DNA from: Inquilinus sp. KBS0705
GTDB taxonomy: Bacteria > Bacteroidota > Bacteroidia > Sphingobacteriales > Sphingobacteriaceae
Assembly: GCA_005938025.2 (NCBI GenBank)
Contig: VCCI02000005.1
Location: 124,001-188,000, forward strand
DNA length: 64,000 nucleotides
Direction of reading: 5' to 3'
A program made the position numbers and the translations under genes. The notes beneath the pieces were generated by a model. It was not told the origin of the DNA and did no database searches. It saw only the letters and a program-made list of their open reading frames with translations. Of the stretch, positions 26,351 to 35,737 are shown in pieces (the stretch's first letter is position 1; each line of letters opens with the position of its first letter).

Positions 26351-27004
26351 TCAGTTAAATTTACTCCAAAGCTTTGGATATAACTTCGGCAGGTCTTCTT
26401 CTTTCCAATCTTTACCAGTAGTGGCAGGGCTGCCAAAATCGTAGTCAAGGCCCTTTTTGAATGCTACATTTCTGGGGAATGAATCATCTTCAGTCTTTTT
26501 CCCTGTTTTATTCATATACGCCTTTGTGGATACGTATAATAAGCTTTCAAAATCCGGCTCAATTCCCTTTTCAATAAAGCCAGCTAAATAATCAGGATTT
26601 TTTAATGTTTCTTTAAATGCTTTTTCTCCTAACCCAATCAGCCAAAACCTGAAATAAAGGTAGGGATCATCGGTAACTACCCCGTCAATGATTTTATCAG
26701 CTGCCATAATCTTAAAATCGTTGGCTTCTATAACCTTCTTCCTTAATATTATTTCAAATTCTACTATTTGATCGGGCGTATATGCTGAGAGTTTTTGAGT
26801 TATAATTTCATCTTGCCGGTGTTTGTCATCACCGGCAACATTATATGAATAATCTATTATTTTCCAAAACTCTTTCTCGTCCATTATATTGCTCTTTGTA
26901 AACTCGGGGATTATATTAGCTATATGCTTTTCTTGAGATGATGAACACTCTACGTTAAAAAACATAATCGAAATTAAAATAAGCTTAAAATATTTCATAC
27001 TCAT
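26351..27004 (-). CDS. DUF4240-like lipoprotein or exported protein
   Basis: 217 residues. After a hydrophobic N-terminus (about 4-18) with Cys in FFNVECSSSQ, the body begins MDEKEFWKIIDYSY and continues with the ...YFRFWLIGLGEKAFKETLKNPD... pattern of DUF4240 domains. The lipobox is poor (NVEC), so lipidation is uncertain. Start ATG overlaps the murQ stop as ATGA (27001-27004), indicating translational coupling. DUF4240 proteins are usually cytoplasmic and often occur in polymorphic-toxin immunity sets; an exported form beside murQ is unusual. The gene is A/T-richer than murQ. Confidence 0.7.
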   Translation of the reverse strand: MSMKYFKLILISIMFFNVECSSSQEKHIANIIPEFTKSNIMDEKEFWKIIDYSYNVAGDDKHRQDEIITQKLSAYTPDQIVEFEIILRKKVIEANDFKIMAADKIIDGVVTDDPYLYFRFWLIGLGEKAFKETLKNPDYLAGFIEKGIEPDFESLLYVSTKAYMNKTGKKTEDDSFPRNVAFKKGLDYDFGSPATTGKDWKEEDLPKLYPKLWSKFN

Positions 27005-27819
27005 TTTAATTCCTTACTTGTGTATGCCTCTACCGCTTTTCTAACGCTTCCGTGCTGTTTCAACAATGCAGCGGCAGTAGCTTCGTCAATCCCTGTTTCG
27101 CTCATTATCATCCGTGTTCCGCGGTCAACCAGCTTATTATTGCTTAACTGCATATCCACCATTTTATTACCCTTTACCCTGCCCAGTTGTATCATTACAC
27201 TTGTGCTAAGCATGTTTAATACCAGCTTTTGCGCGGTACCCGCCTTCATCCGGGTAGATCCGGTTACAAACTCGGGGCCGGTAACTACTTCAACGGGATA
27301 TTGGGCTTCGGCTGCTACGGGGCTGCCACTATTGCACACTATGCATCCGGTAGCCAGGCCGTTATCGTTTGCTGCTTTAAGGCCGCCAATAACATATGGC
27401 GTAGTGCCCGATGCCGCTATACCTACCACAACATCATTACTGTTGATATCATACTCCTGCAAATCTTTCCAGGCTTGCACGGCATCATCCTCGGCAAATT
27501 CAACAGCTTTGCGTATGGCACCGTCACCACCGGCAATTATACCTACTACCATATCAAAAGGCACACCAAATGTAGGCGGGCATTCTGATGCATCTACCAC
27601 GCCCAGGCGACCACTGGTACCCGCGCCTATGTAAAAAAGGCGGCCACCATTGCGCATGCGGTCGGTAACTACAGTAACCAATTCGGCCAGCTGTGGCAGG
27701 GCTTTTTCTACCGCTAATGGCACTGTTTTATCTTCGTTATTTATATTTTTAAGCAACTCGGTTACCGCCATGTTTTCCAGGCCGTTGTATTTCGAATCTC
27801 TCTCGGTAGTAAATTCCAT
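27001..27819 (-). CDS. murQ: N-acetylmuramic acid 6-phosphate etherase
   Basis: 272 residues with a SIS fold. It cleaves the lactyl ether of MurNAc-6-phosphate to give GlcNAc-6-phosphate and D-lactate (EC 4.2.1.126) in peptidoglycan recycling. Visible blocks are TERDSKYNGLENM at the N-terminus, YIGAGTSGRLGVVDASECPPTFG, VVGIAASGTTPYV and TGSTRMKAGTAQKLVLNMLST, all signature MurQ sequences. First gene of a three-gene leftward operon. A CAATTTTG element about 20 bases upstream of the start may be its promoter. A NagZ-like enzyme of the same pathway lies about 2 kb away. Confidence 0.95.
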   Translation of the reverse strand: MEFTTERDSKYNGLENMAVTELLKNINNEDKTVPLAVEKALPQLAELVTVVTDRMRNGGRLFYIGAGTSGRLGVVDASECPPTFGVPFDMVVGIIAGGDGAIRKAVEFAEDDAVQAWKDLQEYDINSNDVVVGIAASGTTPYVIGGLKAANDNGLATGCIVCNSGSPVAAEAQYPVEVVTGPEFVTGSTRMKAGTAQKLVLNMLSTSVMIQLGRVKGNKMVDMQLSNNKLVDRGTRMIMSETGIDEATAAALLKQHGSVRKAVEAYTSKELK

Positions 27820-27903
27820 ATGCTTTATTATTTAGCAAAATTGAATAAAAAACATTAAAGCAAAGAAGGTGATATAAATTATAAAGCAATAAAGGCTAAT
27901 GAT

Positions 27904-27911
27904 TAGATTTG
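27904..27911 (+). promoter_or_regulatory. -7 promoter element for CtpA-type protease gene
   Basis: TAGATTTG, an exact TAnnTTTG match ending 16 bases before the ATG; no clear -33 TTG. Confidence 0.5.
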
Positions 27912-27927
27912 TACTGTTAAATATTAG

Positions 27928-29517
27928 ATGAAAAGGACCGCGGGAATTATTTTCAGGACGTTAATACTGCTACTGATAGGGGTAGGGATTGGGTTATTTA
28001 TAAGTGGTGATAATTTTACGGGGCGTAAGCTGGGCCTTAACTTTACAACGCCTGATAAAATATCAAAAGTTTTATACCTGGTAAACAACAAATATGTCGA
28101 TTCGGTAAATACCGATAGTGTAGCAGGTGTTACCGTAAACGAGATGCTGCAAAACCTCGATCCTCACTCGGTTTACCTACCTGCCCAACAAGCGCAATCA
28201 ATTAACGAACGGTTAGAGGGTGGCTTTACCGGCATTGGGCTGGAGTACCAGTTGCTGCGCGATACATTGGTAATAACCCAGGTAAACGCAGGCGGGCCGG
28301 CGGCAAAAGCGGGCATCAACGTTGGCAACAAGGTAATTAATGTAGATGGCAAACCGTTTTCGGGCACCAACCTTACCATAAAGCGCGTTAGCAAAACATT
28401 TAGAGGCGATAAAGACACCCGCATAACGCTGGGCATTGCAACCGATAAAAGTAACACCGTTAAAGATTTTGTTATTAAACGCGGGCATGTTGACTTAAGC
28501 AGCCTGGACGCTGCCTATGTAGTAGGTAACACCGGTTATATAAAAATAAGCAAATTTGCATCAACCACCGATGAGGACTTTAGGGATGCCTTAGCCAAGC
28601 TAAAGATAGACGGCATGAAAAAGCTAGTACTTGACCTGCGTGGCAATGGCGGCGGCTACCTTAACACTGCTACGGCAATGGCCGACGAATTTTTACCCGG
28701 CGGCAAACTGATAGTTTACACCATGGGCATACACGAGCCCCGCACCGACTACTTTGCCACCGACTCGGGTAGTTACGAAAAGGGCCCCTTAACTGTGATG
28801 ATCGACGAATATTCGGCATCGGCAAGTGAGATACTGGCAGGCGCTTTGCAAGACCTGGACAGGGCCACCATTGTAGGCCGGCGGTCGTTTGGTAAGGGCC
28901 TGGTGCAGCAGCAGTTTCCGTTTGGCGACGGTACAGCGGTAAACTTAACCGTAGCCAGGTACTACACCCCCTCGGGCCGCTCCATTCAAAAATCATATAA
29001 AAATGGTGTTCAAAACTACCGTAATGAATTGGCCGACCGTGTGCGCAAAGGCGAACTATTAACCGCCGGCAGTAACTTAAACGATAGCGCCTTTTTAGGC
29101 TCATCGGCTTACCATACCACAAAAGGGCGCAAGGTATTTAGCAAGGGTGGTATTATGCCCGATGTTTTTGTACCAGCCGATACCACACTAAACTCGCAGT
29201 TGCTGGATGACCTAACCGACAACCAACTTTTTACTGCTTATGTAATAGATAAGCTGCAACCTGTATTGGCCAAATACCCTATGCAAGCCGATTTTATACA
29301 ACAATATTCGGTTACCGACGATACCCTGCAATCCTTTATCGCGTATTCGTCGCAAACGTTGGGTAACATTGATAAGCAAGAGGTAGTGTTGGCCCGCCAA
29401 AATATAAAAACCTTGCTAAAGGCAAATGCAGCACGCTTTAAGTGGGGCAACAATGCCTATTACCGCGTAGTAAATAACGATGATGCCACGTTTAAAACGG
29501 CAATAGCACAAAACTAA
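27928..29517 (+). CDS. S41-family C-terminal processing protease (CtpA/Prc-like)
   Basis: 529 residues. An N-terminal membrane anchor (about 7-27) is followed by an S41 N-terminal helical region, a PDZ domain (about 90-175, GGFTGIGLEYQ...GGPAAKAGI) and the protease core. The catalytic Ser lies in YSASASE (295-301) and the Lys is K323 in RRSFGKGLVQQ. The enzyme faces the periplasm and processes the C-termini of envelope proteins, including peptidoglycan hydrolases in other phyla. Its stop overlaps by 4 nt with the opposing lipoprotein gene. Confidence 0.9.
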   Translation: MKRTAGIIFRTLILLLIGVGIGLFISGDNFTGRKLGLNFTTPDKISKVLYLVNNKYVDSVNTDSVAGVTVNEMLQNLDPHSVYLPAQQAQSINERLEGGFTGIGLEYQLLRDTLVITQVNAGGPAAKAGINVGNKVINVDGKPFSGTNLTIKRVSKTFRGDKDTRITLGIATDKSNTVKDFVIKRGHVDLSSLDAAYVVGNTGYIKISKFASTTDEDFRDALAKLKIDGMKKLVLDLRGNGGGYLNTATAMADEFLPGGKLIVYTMGIHEPRTDYFATDSGSYEKGPLTVMIDEYSASASEILAGALQDLDRATIVGRRSFGKGLVQQQFPFGDGTAVNLTVARYYTPSGRSIQKSYKNGVQNYRNELADRVRKGELLTAGSNLNDSAFLGSSAYHTTKGRKVFSKGGIMPDVFVPADTTLNSQLLDDLTDNQLFTAYVIDKLQPVLAKYPMQADFIQQYSVTDDTLQSFIAYSSQTLGNIDKQEVVLARQNIKTLLKANAARFKWGNNAYYRVVNNDDATFKTAIAQN

Positions 29518-29846
29518 TTCGTAGGGGTAAATATGCCGTTAAAGTAGGGCTGCGTTTTGCTGTTGTCGGTTATGATGACAGCAACCGGAAAGTAAACCCT
29601 GCTGTGTTTTGCATTGATATTGGTTGGATATACATCGCCTTTTAAGTTATAGCCAAGGTTAGTATTAAACAAAGGCACTGAATTGGCATGTTGCAGCGTA
29701 ACTGATTGCTGTTGATTTTGCAAATCGGGGTTTAGCACGCTAAACGTGCGTTTTATTTCGCTAATGCAGCTTTCGCTATCTAACAATACCTTAGCACATG
29801 AAGTAACCAATAGCCAGGACAACAAAAAACATATCGCTTTCTTCAT
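29514..29846 (-). CDS. Small hypothetical lipoprotein
   Basis: 110 residues from ATG at 29846 (MKKAICFLLSW); an ATG three codons upstream is also possible. Lipobox LVTSC near residue 17, then a short beta-rich domain with two Cys close together (ESCISEIK following the acylated Cys). No known family. It ends tail-to-tail with the CtpA-type gene (4-nt overlap) and lies just downstream of the NagZ-like gene (its start is 61 bases before that gene's stop end, same strand). Probably periplasmic-leaflet or outer-membrane anchored. Confidence 0.6.
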   Translation of the reverse strand: MKKAICFLLSWLLVTSCAKVLLDSESCISEIKRTFSVLNPDLQNQQQSVTLQHANSVPLFNTNLGYNLKGDVYPTNINAKHSRVYFPVAVIITDNSKTQPYFNGIFTPTN

Positions 29847-29906
29847 GATCAGCATTTTGATGATGATATAATTACGCTAAGTGATAGCCAAACGCTACAC
29901 GCATTT

Positions 29907-31631
29907 TTAATTAAAACGCACACCCGTACCTGTAGGGAAAAACATATTAACACTCACCGGTAAGCGGCCACCGGGTTTTAACTGGCCCGTAATTACTTTT
30001 ACAGCCGAGCGCTGCATAGTATCATCTTTTTGATACCCCAATATAAGCCCCGTGCTTTTTTCGATACCGGGCAGCCCTGCAATTGTATAGGCATTTGCAA
30101 AAACACTAACCACCACATTTTGCCTTGCAGCCAGTTCGGCTATTAAAAGCTTTACATCGCTGCTATAATCTAATTTACTGGCAGGGCGGGTGCGGGTATC
30201 ATGTATGCTTACAAATATCTGCTCGTACTGCTTTAGGTTAGTCAGCATTTGGTTCAACTCGTTTAGGGGGGTGTTTTTATTTACTATAAAAAGCCTGCTG
30301 TTGGGGTACCAGCGCGATAGCTCCTGCTGAAAAACGGTTGCCTTATCAACCCCCACGCTAACGATGGCCGTTTTGCGGATAGGGTCTTGCCTTATGCTGC
30401 GTTCATCACCTTTTAACACGGTAATTGCGGCATCGCTTAGCTGCTGTATCAAGGTATTGGTTGCCGGGCGGTTAATATCGGCCATTATGGTGGTTGGCAA
30501 TGTTTCTTTATACTCGCTTAAGCCTGCCCAATATTTGGCGGCTAATATTTTCTTCACTTTAGCTTCAAATTCCTCGGGCGATATTTTTTTCTGCCGCACG
30601 GCCTTGCGTATCAGCTTTGCTGCGTTCTTTGAATTTACTGATAGTTCTATCAGATCCATGCCCGCTAAAAATGCCTTAAGGTCGGCCTCGCCGTTAGGGA
30701 AGTATTTGGTAACGCCTTTCATTTCCATCGCATCCGAGGCTACTATACCCTTAAAACGTATCGAATCTTTTAACAGGGTGGTTATAATTGGCCTTGATAA
30801 GCTGGATGGTAAATTCTTGGTTGTATCTAAAGCCGGTATGGCCAGGTGGGCTATCATTATACCGCTTACCCCTGCCTTAACCGCTTCTTTAAACGGATAT
30901 TCCTCCAATGAATCTAAGCGGCCCTTTGTGAAGGGAAGCAACGGGGTATCAAAATGCGAATCAACATTGGTATCGCCATGGCCGGGGAAGTGCTTGGCAA
31001 AAGTAATTACCCCGCCATCCTGCATGCCTTTAAAGTAGGCTATACCCTTTTGTGCAACGTTGTATTTGTTATCGCCGAAAGAACGGTAGTTAATAACCGG
31101 GTTATTAGGGTTATTATTTACGTCCATATCGGGTGCAAAATTAATGTGCATACCCAATCGCCTAAAGTCGTAAGCTACTTGCTGGCCCATTTTATATATC
31201 AATGTATTATCCTGTATGGCACCCAGTGTCATTTGATAAGGGTACGACACAGTAGAATCTAAACGCATACCCAGCCCCCACTCACCATCCATAGCAATAA
31301 GCAATGGCACGCGCGACAGCTTTTGATAAACGTTTATCAAATTACTATGCCTTACCGGCCCACCCTGAAAAAACACCAGGCCGCCTACATGTTCATCCTT
31401 TATTACCCTCCCTACCGAGTCTTCATAGGCTTGCCCAAGGTTGGTATGCGCGCGCACAAAAAACAATTGCCCAATGCGCTGGCGCCTGTTCAGTTTGTTA
31501 TATACCGAATCTACCCACTTGTTTTGTTGGTTTATAGCGGTTATAAAATCAGCCTTTTGTGCAAGGCTGGTTTCGGTTATAAAACTAAGTGCAAAAAACA
31601 GGAGGGATACGAGGTACTTTTTAGGCTGCAT
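29907..31631 (-). CDS. GH3 beta-N-acetylhexosaminidase (NagZ-like), secreted
   Basis: 574 residues with a signal peptide (1-24, ETSLAQ). The GH3 barrel contains the NagZ hallmark KHFPGHGDTNVDSH (about 209-222), which supplies the His/Asp acid-base pair, and the nucleophile Asp in IVASDAMEMKGV. A GH3 C-terminal domain follows. Many Bacteroidota homologues carry an extra beta-lactamase module; this one does not. It should release GlcNAc from peptidoglycan fragments in the periplasm, fitting murQ and the CtpA-type protease nearby. The motif argues against a beta-glucosidase role for the left-end glucan locus. Confidence 0.88.
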   Translation of the reverse strand: MQPKKYLVSLLFFALSFITETSLAQKADFITAINQQNKWVDSVYNKLNRRQRIGQLFFVRAHTNLGQAYEDSVGRVIKDEHVGGLVFFQGGPVRHSNLINVYQKLSRVPLLIAMDGEWGLGMRLDSTVSYPYQMTLGAIQDNTLIYKMGQQVAYDFRRLGMHINFAPDMDVNNNPNNPVINYRSFGDNKYNVAQKGIAYFKGMQDGGVITFAKHFPGHGDTNVDSHFDTPLLPFTKGRLDSLEEYPFKEAVKAGVSGIMIAHLAIPALDTTKNLPSSLSRPIITTLLKDSIRFKGIVASDAMEMKGVTKYFPNGEADLKAFLAGMDLIELSVNSKNAAKLIRKAVRQKKISPEEFEAKVKKILAAKYWAGLSEYKETLPTTIMADINRPATNTLIQQLSDAAITVLKGDERSIRQDPIRKTAIVSVGVDKATVFQQELSRWYPNSRLFIVNKNTPLNELNQMLTNLKQYEQIFVSIHDTRTRPASKLDYSSDVKLLIAELAARQNVVVSVFANAYTIAGLPGIEKSTGLILGYQKDDTMQRSAVKVITGQLKPGGRLPVSVNMFFPTGTGVRFN

Positions 31632-31827
31632 TGTGGTTGTAAATGTAGCTTAAATCTAAATTTTTAATAATTGTTTTAGCGATTTTGGAAATATTATTAA
31701 AAAGGCGAATAAACTTTTGATGCAGAAATCGCTCTATAGTTTATAAATATAACTAAAGTGAAATTACTGATTTAGAATTTGAAACATTCTTACAGTAAGT
31801 TCATTATTATCAAACTAAACAAATACC

Positions 31828-32502
31828 ATGAAAAAAATTCTCTTTTTGGCAATAGCAACGCTATTTGTAGCAGGTACGGCAAGCGCGCAACGTTATCAGC
31901 GCCGCCCGCCGCGCCGTGTTTATGTTAGGCAGGCCCCGCCACGCCGCCCTATTTACGATAACCAGGTTAAAATTGGCATTGCCGGTGGTGTAAACTTTTC
32001 AAACACTGTAGATGCTTATAATTCTAATTTTAGTACCAGTACCATTGCTGGCTTACATGTAGGGCTAACGCTTGATGTACCACTGGCACGCCAGGTATCT
32101 TTTGCACCCGAAGTATTGTTTTCGCAAAAAGGATATGAGGCCGAAACTACTTATGGCAACTTTAAGCAACGTACCAATTTTATTGATATACCGCTTTTAG
32201 CTAAAATTAAACTGGTGCCCGGCTTTAACTTTGTTATTGGCCCTCAGGTTAGTTTTTTAACATCAACCAAAAACATTTACGACAACGGGTTTAACACTGT
32301 TTATGAAGAAAGCTATAACAACCGTGGCGATAGGGCTTTTATTGGCGGTGTTTTAGGTGTGGGTATCGAGCTTAACCGTAATATTGAATTGCGCGGACGC
32401 TATACCATTGATTTAAACCAAAGCCGTGCCGAGTACGGATCGGAAATACCTGATTACCGCAACCAGGTATTTCAACTGGGGTTAAACTTTAGGATACAAT
32501 AA
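31828..32502 (+). CDS. Outer-membrane beta-barrel protein (PF13568-like)
   Basis: 224 residues with a signal peptide ending at residue 20 (GTASAQ). Mature residues 1-25 are strikingly Arg/Pro-rich (RYQRRPPRRVYVRQAPPRRP), followed by about eight amphipathic strands (KIGIAGGVNFSNT, GLHVGLTLDVPL, VSFAPEVLFSQKGYE) and a C-terminal strand ending VFQLGLNFRIQ with the aromatic/hydrophobic terminal pattern. Typical small porin-like OMP. Followed by a strong terminator. The basic N-terminus is probably periplasmic and could bind peptidoglycan or anionic glycans; this is inference. Confidence 0.85.
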   Translation: MKKILFLAIATLFVAGTASAQRYQRRPPRRVYVRQAPPRRPIYDNQVKIGIAGGVNFSNTVDAYNSNFSTSTIAGLHVGLTLDVPLARQVSFAPEVLFSQKGYEAETTYGNFKQRTNFIDIPLLAKIKLVPGFNFVIGPQVSFLTSTKNIYDNGFNTVYEESYNNRGDRAFIGGVLGVGIELNRNIELRGRYTIDLNQSRAEYGSEIPDYRNQVFQLGLNFRIQ

Positions 32503-32513
32503 ACAGTATAAAT

Positions 32514-32552
32514 AAAAAGCCCGCCGGTATACACATTGGCGGGCTTTTTTAT
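32514..32552. terminator. Terminator between OMP gene and ABC exporter gene
   Basis: 12-bp perfect stem (32514-32525 with 32538-32549), 12-nt loop, T-run on one side and A-run on the other; serves both convergent genes. Confidence 0.9.
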
Positions 32553-32566
32553 GGTTTTGCCTTTCC

Positions 32567-34396
32567 TTAATTTTCGGTAAAGGTTTGCATGTCTATCAGC
32601 TTGCGGTATAATCCGTTTTGGGCTATTAATTCAGTGTGGGTGCCCTGCTCTACTAATTTACCATTCTCTAAAACCGCAATAATATCGGCATTTTGTATAG
32701 TGCTTAATCGGTGAGCTATAATAAGCGATGTGCGGTTCTTCATCAGGTTATTCAAAGCCTCCTGCACGAGTTTTTCCGATTCGGTATCCAGGGCTGAGGT
32801 AGCTTCGTCTAACAACATGATAGGCGGATTGTTTAAAACCGCACGTGCGATACAAATACGCTGCCTTTGCCCGCCGGATAGTTTGGTACCCCTATCGCCA
32901 ACATTGGTTTCATAACCATTCTCGGTCTCTAAAATAAAGTTATGGGCGTTGGCTATACGTGCTGCGGCCTCCACATCCTCGGGCTTTGCATCTGTTTTAC
33001 CAAAAGCTATATTGTTATATATGCTATCGTTAAATAAGATCGACTCCTGGTTAACAATACCCATCAAGGCGCGTAACGAATCGGCTGTTACATCTTTAAT
33101 ATTATGCCCGTCTATCAAAATAGCTCCCGATTGGGGGTCCATAAAGCGGGGGATCAGGTCCATCATGGTAGATTTACCACCACCCGAAGGGCCAACTAAT
33201 GCTACCGTTTTGCCTTTTGGCACCGATAAGGTGATATGGTTAAGCACCGTCTTCTCCTGGTAAGCAAAGCTTACATCATCAAAACGGATAGCATCATTAA
33301 AGCCGTCAATATCAGTAGCGTTAGCGACATCCGTAATTAAAGGTTTTTCGTCTATCAGCTCTAATACGCGCTCGCCGGCTGCTATACCCTGGTGTATATT
33401 GCTAAACGAATCGGATATGGCCTTTGCCGGGCGCATTACCTGCGAAAATAACGCGATGTAAGTAATAAACTCGGGGGCAGTTAATTCGGATGTATTATTT
33501 AACACCAAATGCCCGCCATATAATACGATGCCTGCAACCATAGTAACGCCGAAAAACTCAGATACCGGCGATGCCAATTGCTGCCTGCGCGCCATAGAAC
33601 GGGTAATGGAGGAGTATTTGGTGTTTTCTTTATCGAACCTGTTTTTAATAAAGTTAGTAGCATTAAAGGCTTTTATAATTTTTATACCCGAGAGTGCCTC
33701 ATCAAGGTAACTTATCATGTTACCATAGGTTTGCTGCGAGGCAATGGCCTGCTGCTTTAACCTTTTTACAATACGCGATATTACAAACGCAGAAAGAGGG
33801 ATAATTAAAAATGAATATAAGGTAAGCGTAGGCGATATGGCAAACAGCGTGGCTAAAAACGCTATAAGTGTTAATGGCTCTTTAAAAATGACCTGTAGGG
33901 TGCCCGTAACCGAATATTGCACTACCTGCACGTCTGATGCTATTTTAGAAATGATATCGCCCTTTCGCTCGTTACTAAAAAACCCCAGGTGCAAGTTCAT
34001 TACATTATTAAATACGGTACGGCGCAGGTTTAAAAGAGTATATACTCGTAAGTTTTCCATTGTTCGCTGCGACAGGTAGCGGAAAAGATTACCCAACAGG
34101 GCTGAAACAACAATGCTTGCACAAACAAACTGTAGCGCCACCCATGTACCGTAATTATTTATGGCATACTGCACGTAATATCTAAAAGTGCCCATAATAT
34201 CTATAAGGTGCGGCTTTGCACCTAAAGGCGTAACTATGCTACTTTGTTTACCGGCAAAAAGAGTTGTAAGCAATGGCGCAAGCAAAGCAAGGTTTAAAGT
34301 GCTGAATATGACAGCAAATAAAGTAGCTATTATATATGGTATAGCAAATTTTTCAATTGGCTTTGCAAAAGATAACAGGCGAAAATAGGTTTTCAT
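32567..34396 (-). CDS. MsbA-like ABC exporter (permease and ATPase in one chain)
   Basis: 609 residues. Six-helix exporter domain (about 1-330), then an ATPase domain with Walker A GPSGGGKST (about 401-409), signature LSGGQRQR (about 506-513) and Walker B MLLDEATSALD. Dimeric lipid or polysaccharide-precursor flippase type. It closes a leftward run of four glycosyltransferase genes (gap 65 bases), which suggests export or flipping of the glycolipid they build rather than drug efflux. A canonical msbA role in lipid A transport is possible as well. Confidence 0.85.
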   Translation of the reverse strand: MKTYFRLLSFAKPIEKFAIPYIIATLFAVIFSTLNLALLAPLLTTLFAGKQSSIVTPLGAKPHLIDIMGTFRYYVQYAINNYGTWVALQFVCASIVVSALLGNLFRYLSQRTMENLRVYTLLNLRRTVFNNVMNLHLGFFSNERKGDIISKIASDVQVVQYSVTGTLQVIFKEPLTLIAFLATLFAISPTLTLYSFLIIPLSAFVISRIVKRLKQQAIASQQTYGNMISYLDEALSGIKIIKAFNATNFIKNRFDKENTKYSSITRSMARRQQLASPVSEFFGVTMVAGIVLYGGHLVLNNTSELTAPEFITYIALFSQVMRPAKAISDSFSNIHQGIAAGERVLELIDEKPLITDVANATDIDGFNDAIRFDDVSFAYQEKTVLNHITLSVPKGKTVALVGPSGGGKSTMMDLIPRFMDPQSGAILIDGHNIKDVTADSLRALMGIVNQESILFNDSIYNNIAFGKTDAKPEDVEAAARIANAHNFILETENGYETNVGDRGTKLSGGQRQRICIARAVLNNPPIMLLDEATSALDTESEKLVQEALNNLMKNRTSLIIAHRLSTIQNADIIAVLENGKLVEQGTHTELIAQNGLYRKLIDMQTFTEN

Positions 34397-34461
34397 TTAA
34401 TCACCAAAGTTAGTGTTTAAATTTATTAAACCCATTTTGATATAATGCGGATTAATAAAAG

Positions 34462-35373
34462 CTAAGTAAAGCGGCGGGCAAACTTACGCGCGTAATTGTA
34501 TTTAGATAAAAAGGTCCGCTCTTTCATGTTAGGGAAAAGTTCGCGGTAATACTTCCCTACAATATGCATCAAAGCAAAGTTAAAGCCGCCAGATCGCTCC
34601 TGTTTTTTGATATAGGCATCGCGTACTTTCTTTATAAACTTACTACCGTCTGCCTGCAGGTTTTTATACTGCAAAAAGCTATCGAGCATTGTTATGGAGT
34701 GGTTAAAATGTATACGCTGCCTTTCTTCGTCGTTAAACTCAATTTGCGTTACCGAGTTTTCGTGCACACGGTATTTGGTCAGCATCTCTTTTAAGTAAAC
34801 CAGCTTATTGTGGTATAAGGCAATAAAGCCAATCCACCAATCATAGTATCCATTTGCCGGAAAGGGTATAATACGCTGCACAAATTCGCGTGTCATTAAA
34901 CAAGTGTGCCCGGTTACAAAGTTTTGCAGCAGTATGCTACGGTAGTTGCGCTTACCGTACTTAAATTTATAAAGCAGTTTGCCTTGTTTAACAGCACCGT
35001 TATGATATATTAATGCCGAGTTTGAAAAAATAAGCCAGTTGTTGCCAATATTAGCCAGCAGTCTTTCTACTTTAAAGGGTTCCCAAATATCATCCTGATC
35101 GCTAATAGCTATGAAATAGCCGGTGCATAAGCTTATAGCGCGTTCAAAATTTTTATTAAACCCCAGGTTGGTTTCGTTTTTATAATACTTTATGCGACTG
35201 TCTTTAGCGGCATACTCTTCAATTATCTGCCAGGTGCCATCGGTAGAGCAATCATCTATAATAATAATTTCGAGTTGCTGATGTGTTTGATCTATAATAC
35301 TATCCAACTGCTCCGGTAAAAAAAGCCGGCCATTATAAGTACATAATGCTATTGATACTGTAGTAGGGTCCAT
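34462..35373 (-). CDS. Family 2 glycosyltransferase
   Basis: 303 residues, GT-A fold. N-terminal nucleotide-sugar site VSIALCTYNGRLFLPEQLDSI, then IDDCSTDGTW and the metal-binding region ISDQDDIWEPFK (DxD-like). It closely resembles the next glycosyltransferase upstream (ALCTYNGEQYLKQQLDSL, CDQDDIWHPDK), so the two are probably duplicates with different acceptor specificity. Cytosolic with a basic C-terminus for membrane association. Part of a probable O-antigen or exopolysaccharide cluster. A 364-base gap separates it from the upstream gene. Confidence 0.85.
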   Translation of the reverse strand: MDPTTVSIALCTYNGRLFLPEQLDSIIDQTHQQLEIIIIDDCSTDGTWQIIEEYAAKDSRIKYYKNETNLGFNKNFERAISLCTGYFIAISDQDDIWEPFKVERLLANIGNNWLIFSNSALIYHNGAVKQGKLLYKFKYGKRNYRSILLQNFVTGHTCLMTREFVQRIIPFPANGYYDWWIGFIALYHNKLVYLKEMLTKYRVHENSVTQIEFNDEERQRIHFNHSITMLDSFLQYKNLQADGSKFIKKVRDAYIKKQERSGGFNFALMHIVGKYYRELFPNMKERTFLSKYNYARKFARRFT

Positions 35374-35737
35374 ATGTAGATAGCTATTACTTTATTGTTT
35401 ACAAAACGCCTTTTTTATTAGGCTATTTATAACAATTACGTACAATTTATGAAAATGATACAACACTTTAACGATTTTTTTGCAACTAAAATATAATAGC
35501 ACTAAAAACATGCCAACGTTTAAGTCTTTTCTTGTTGTTCTATCGTATAAATTAATTACGAGGCAAATATTGCTTTTGCGACAACTAAAGGATAAAAAAT
35601 ATAACTATAGTTTCTACCAATTTGCCTCGGGCTTAATCATCTTCTATGAAGGAATATAAAGTCTAAAAAAATCACCCAGGAACAGGTGAAATTGGTAAAG
35701 GAATATAACGTGCGTTGGAGACAGGGATATAGATGAG
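35374..35737. other. Intergenic stretch with inverted repeat and possible gene remnant
   Basis: No intact gene. A 10-bp perfect inverted repeat CGAGGCAAAT (35559-35568) / ATTTGCCTCG (35620-35629) encloses 51 bases. From 35659 to a TGA at 35736 the + strand encodes a protein-like segment (KSKKITQEQVKLVKEYNVRW...) with no start codon, similar in feel to the hinge before a resolvase-type HTH. This could be debris of a mobile element. The interval is A/T-rich and breaks the glycosyltransferase operon. Confidence 0.35.

Noticed and set aside
30364..31038. 224-residue open frame on the + strand
   Set aside because: It is antisense to the NagZ-like gene, whose catalytic motifs fix the coding strand.
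29907..31631. GH3 gene as the beta-glucosidase partner of the GH144 enzymes
   Set aside because: The KHFPGHGDTxxDSH motif is that of NagZ-type hexosaminidases, and it lies 26 kb away near murQ.
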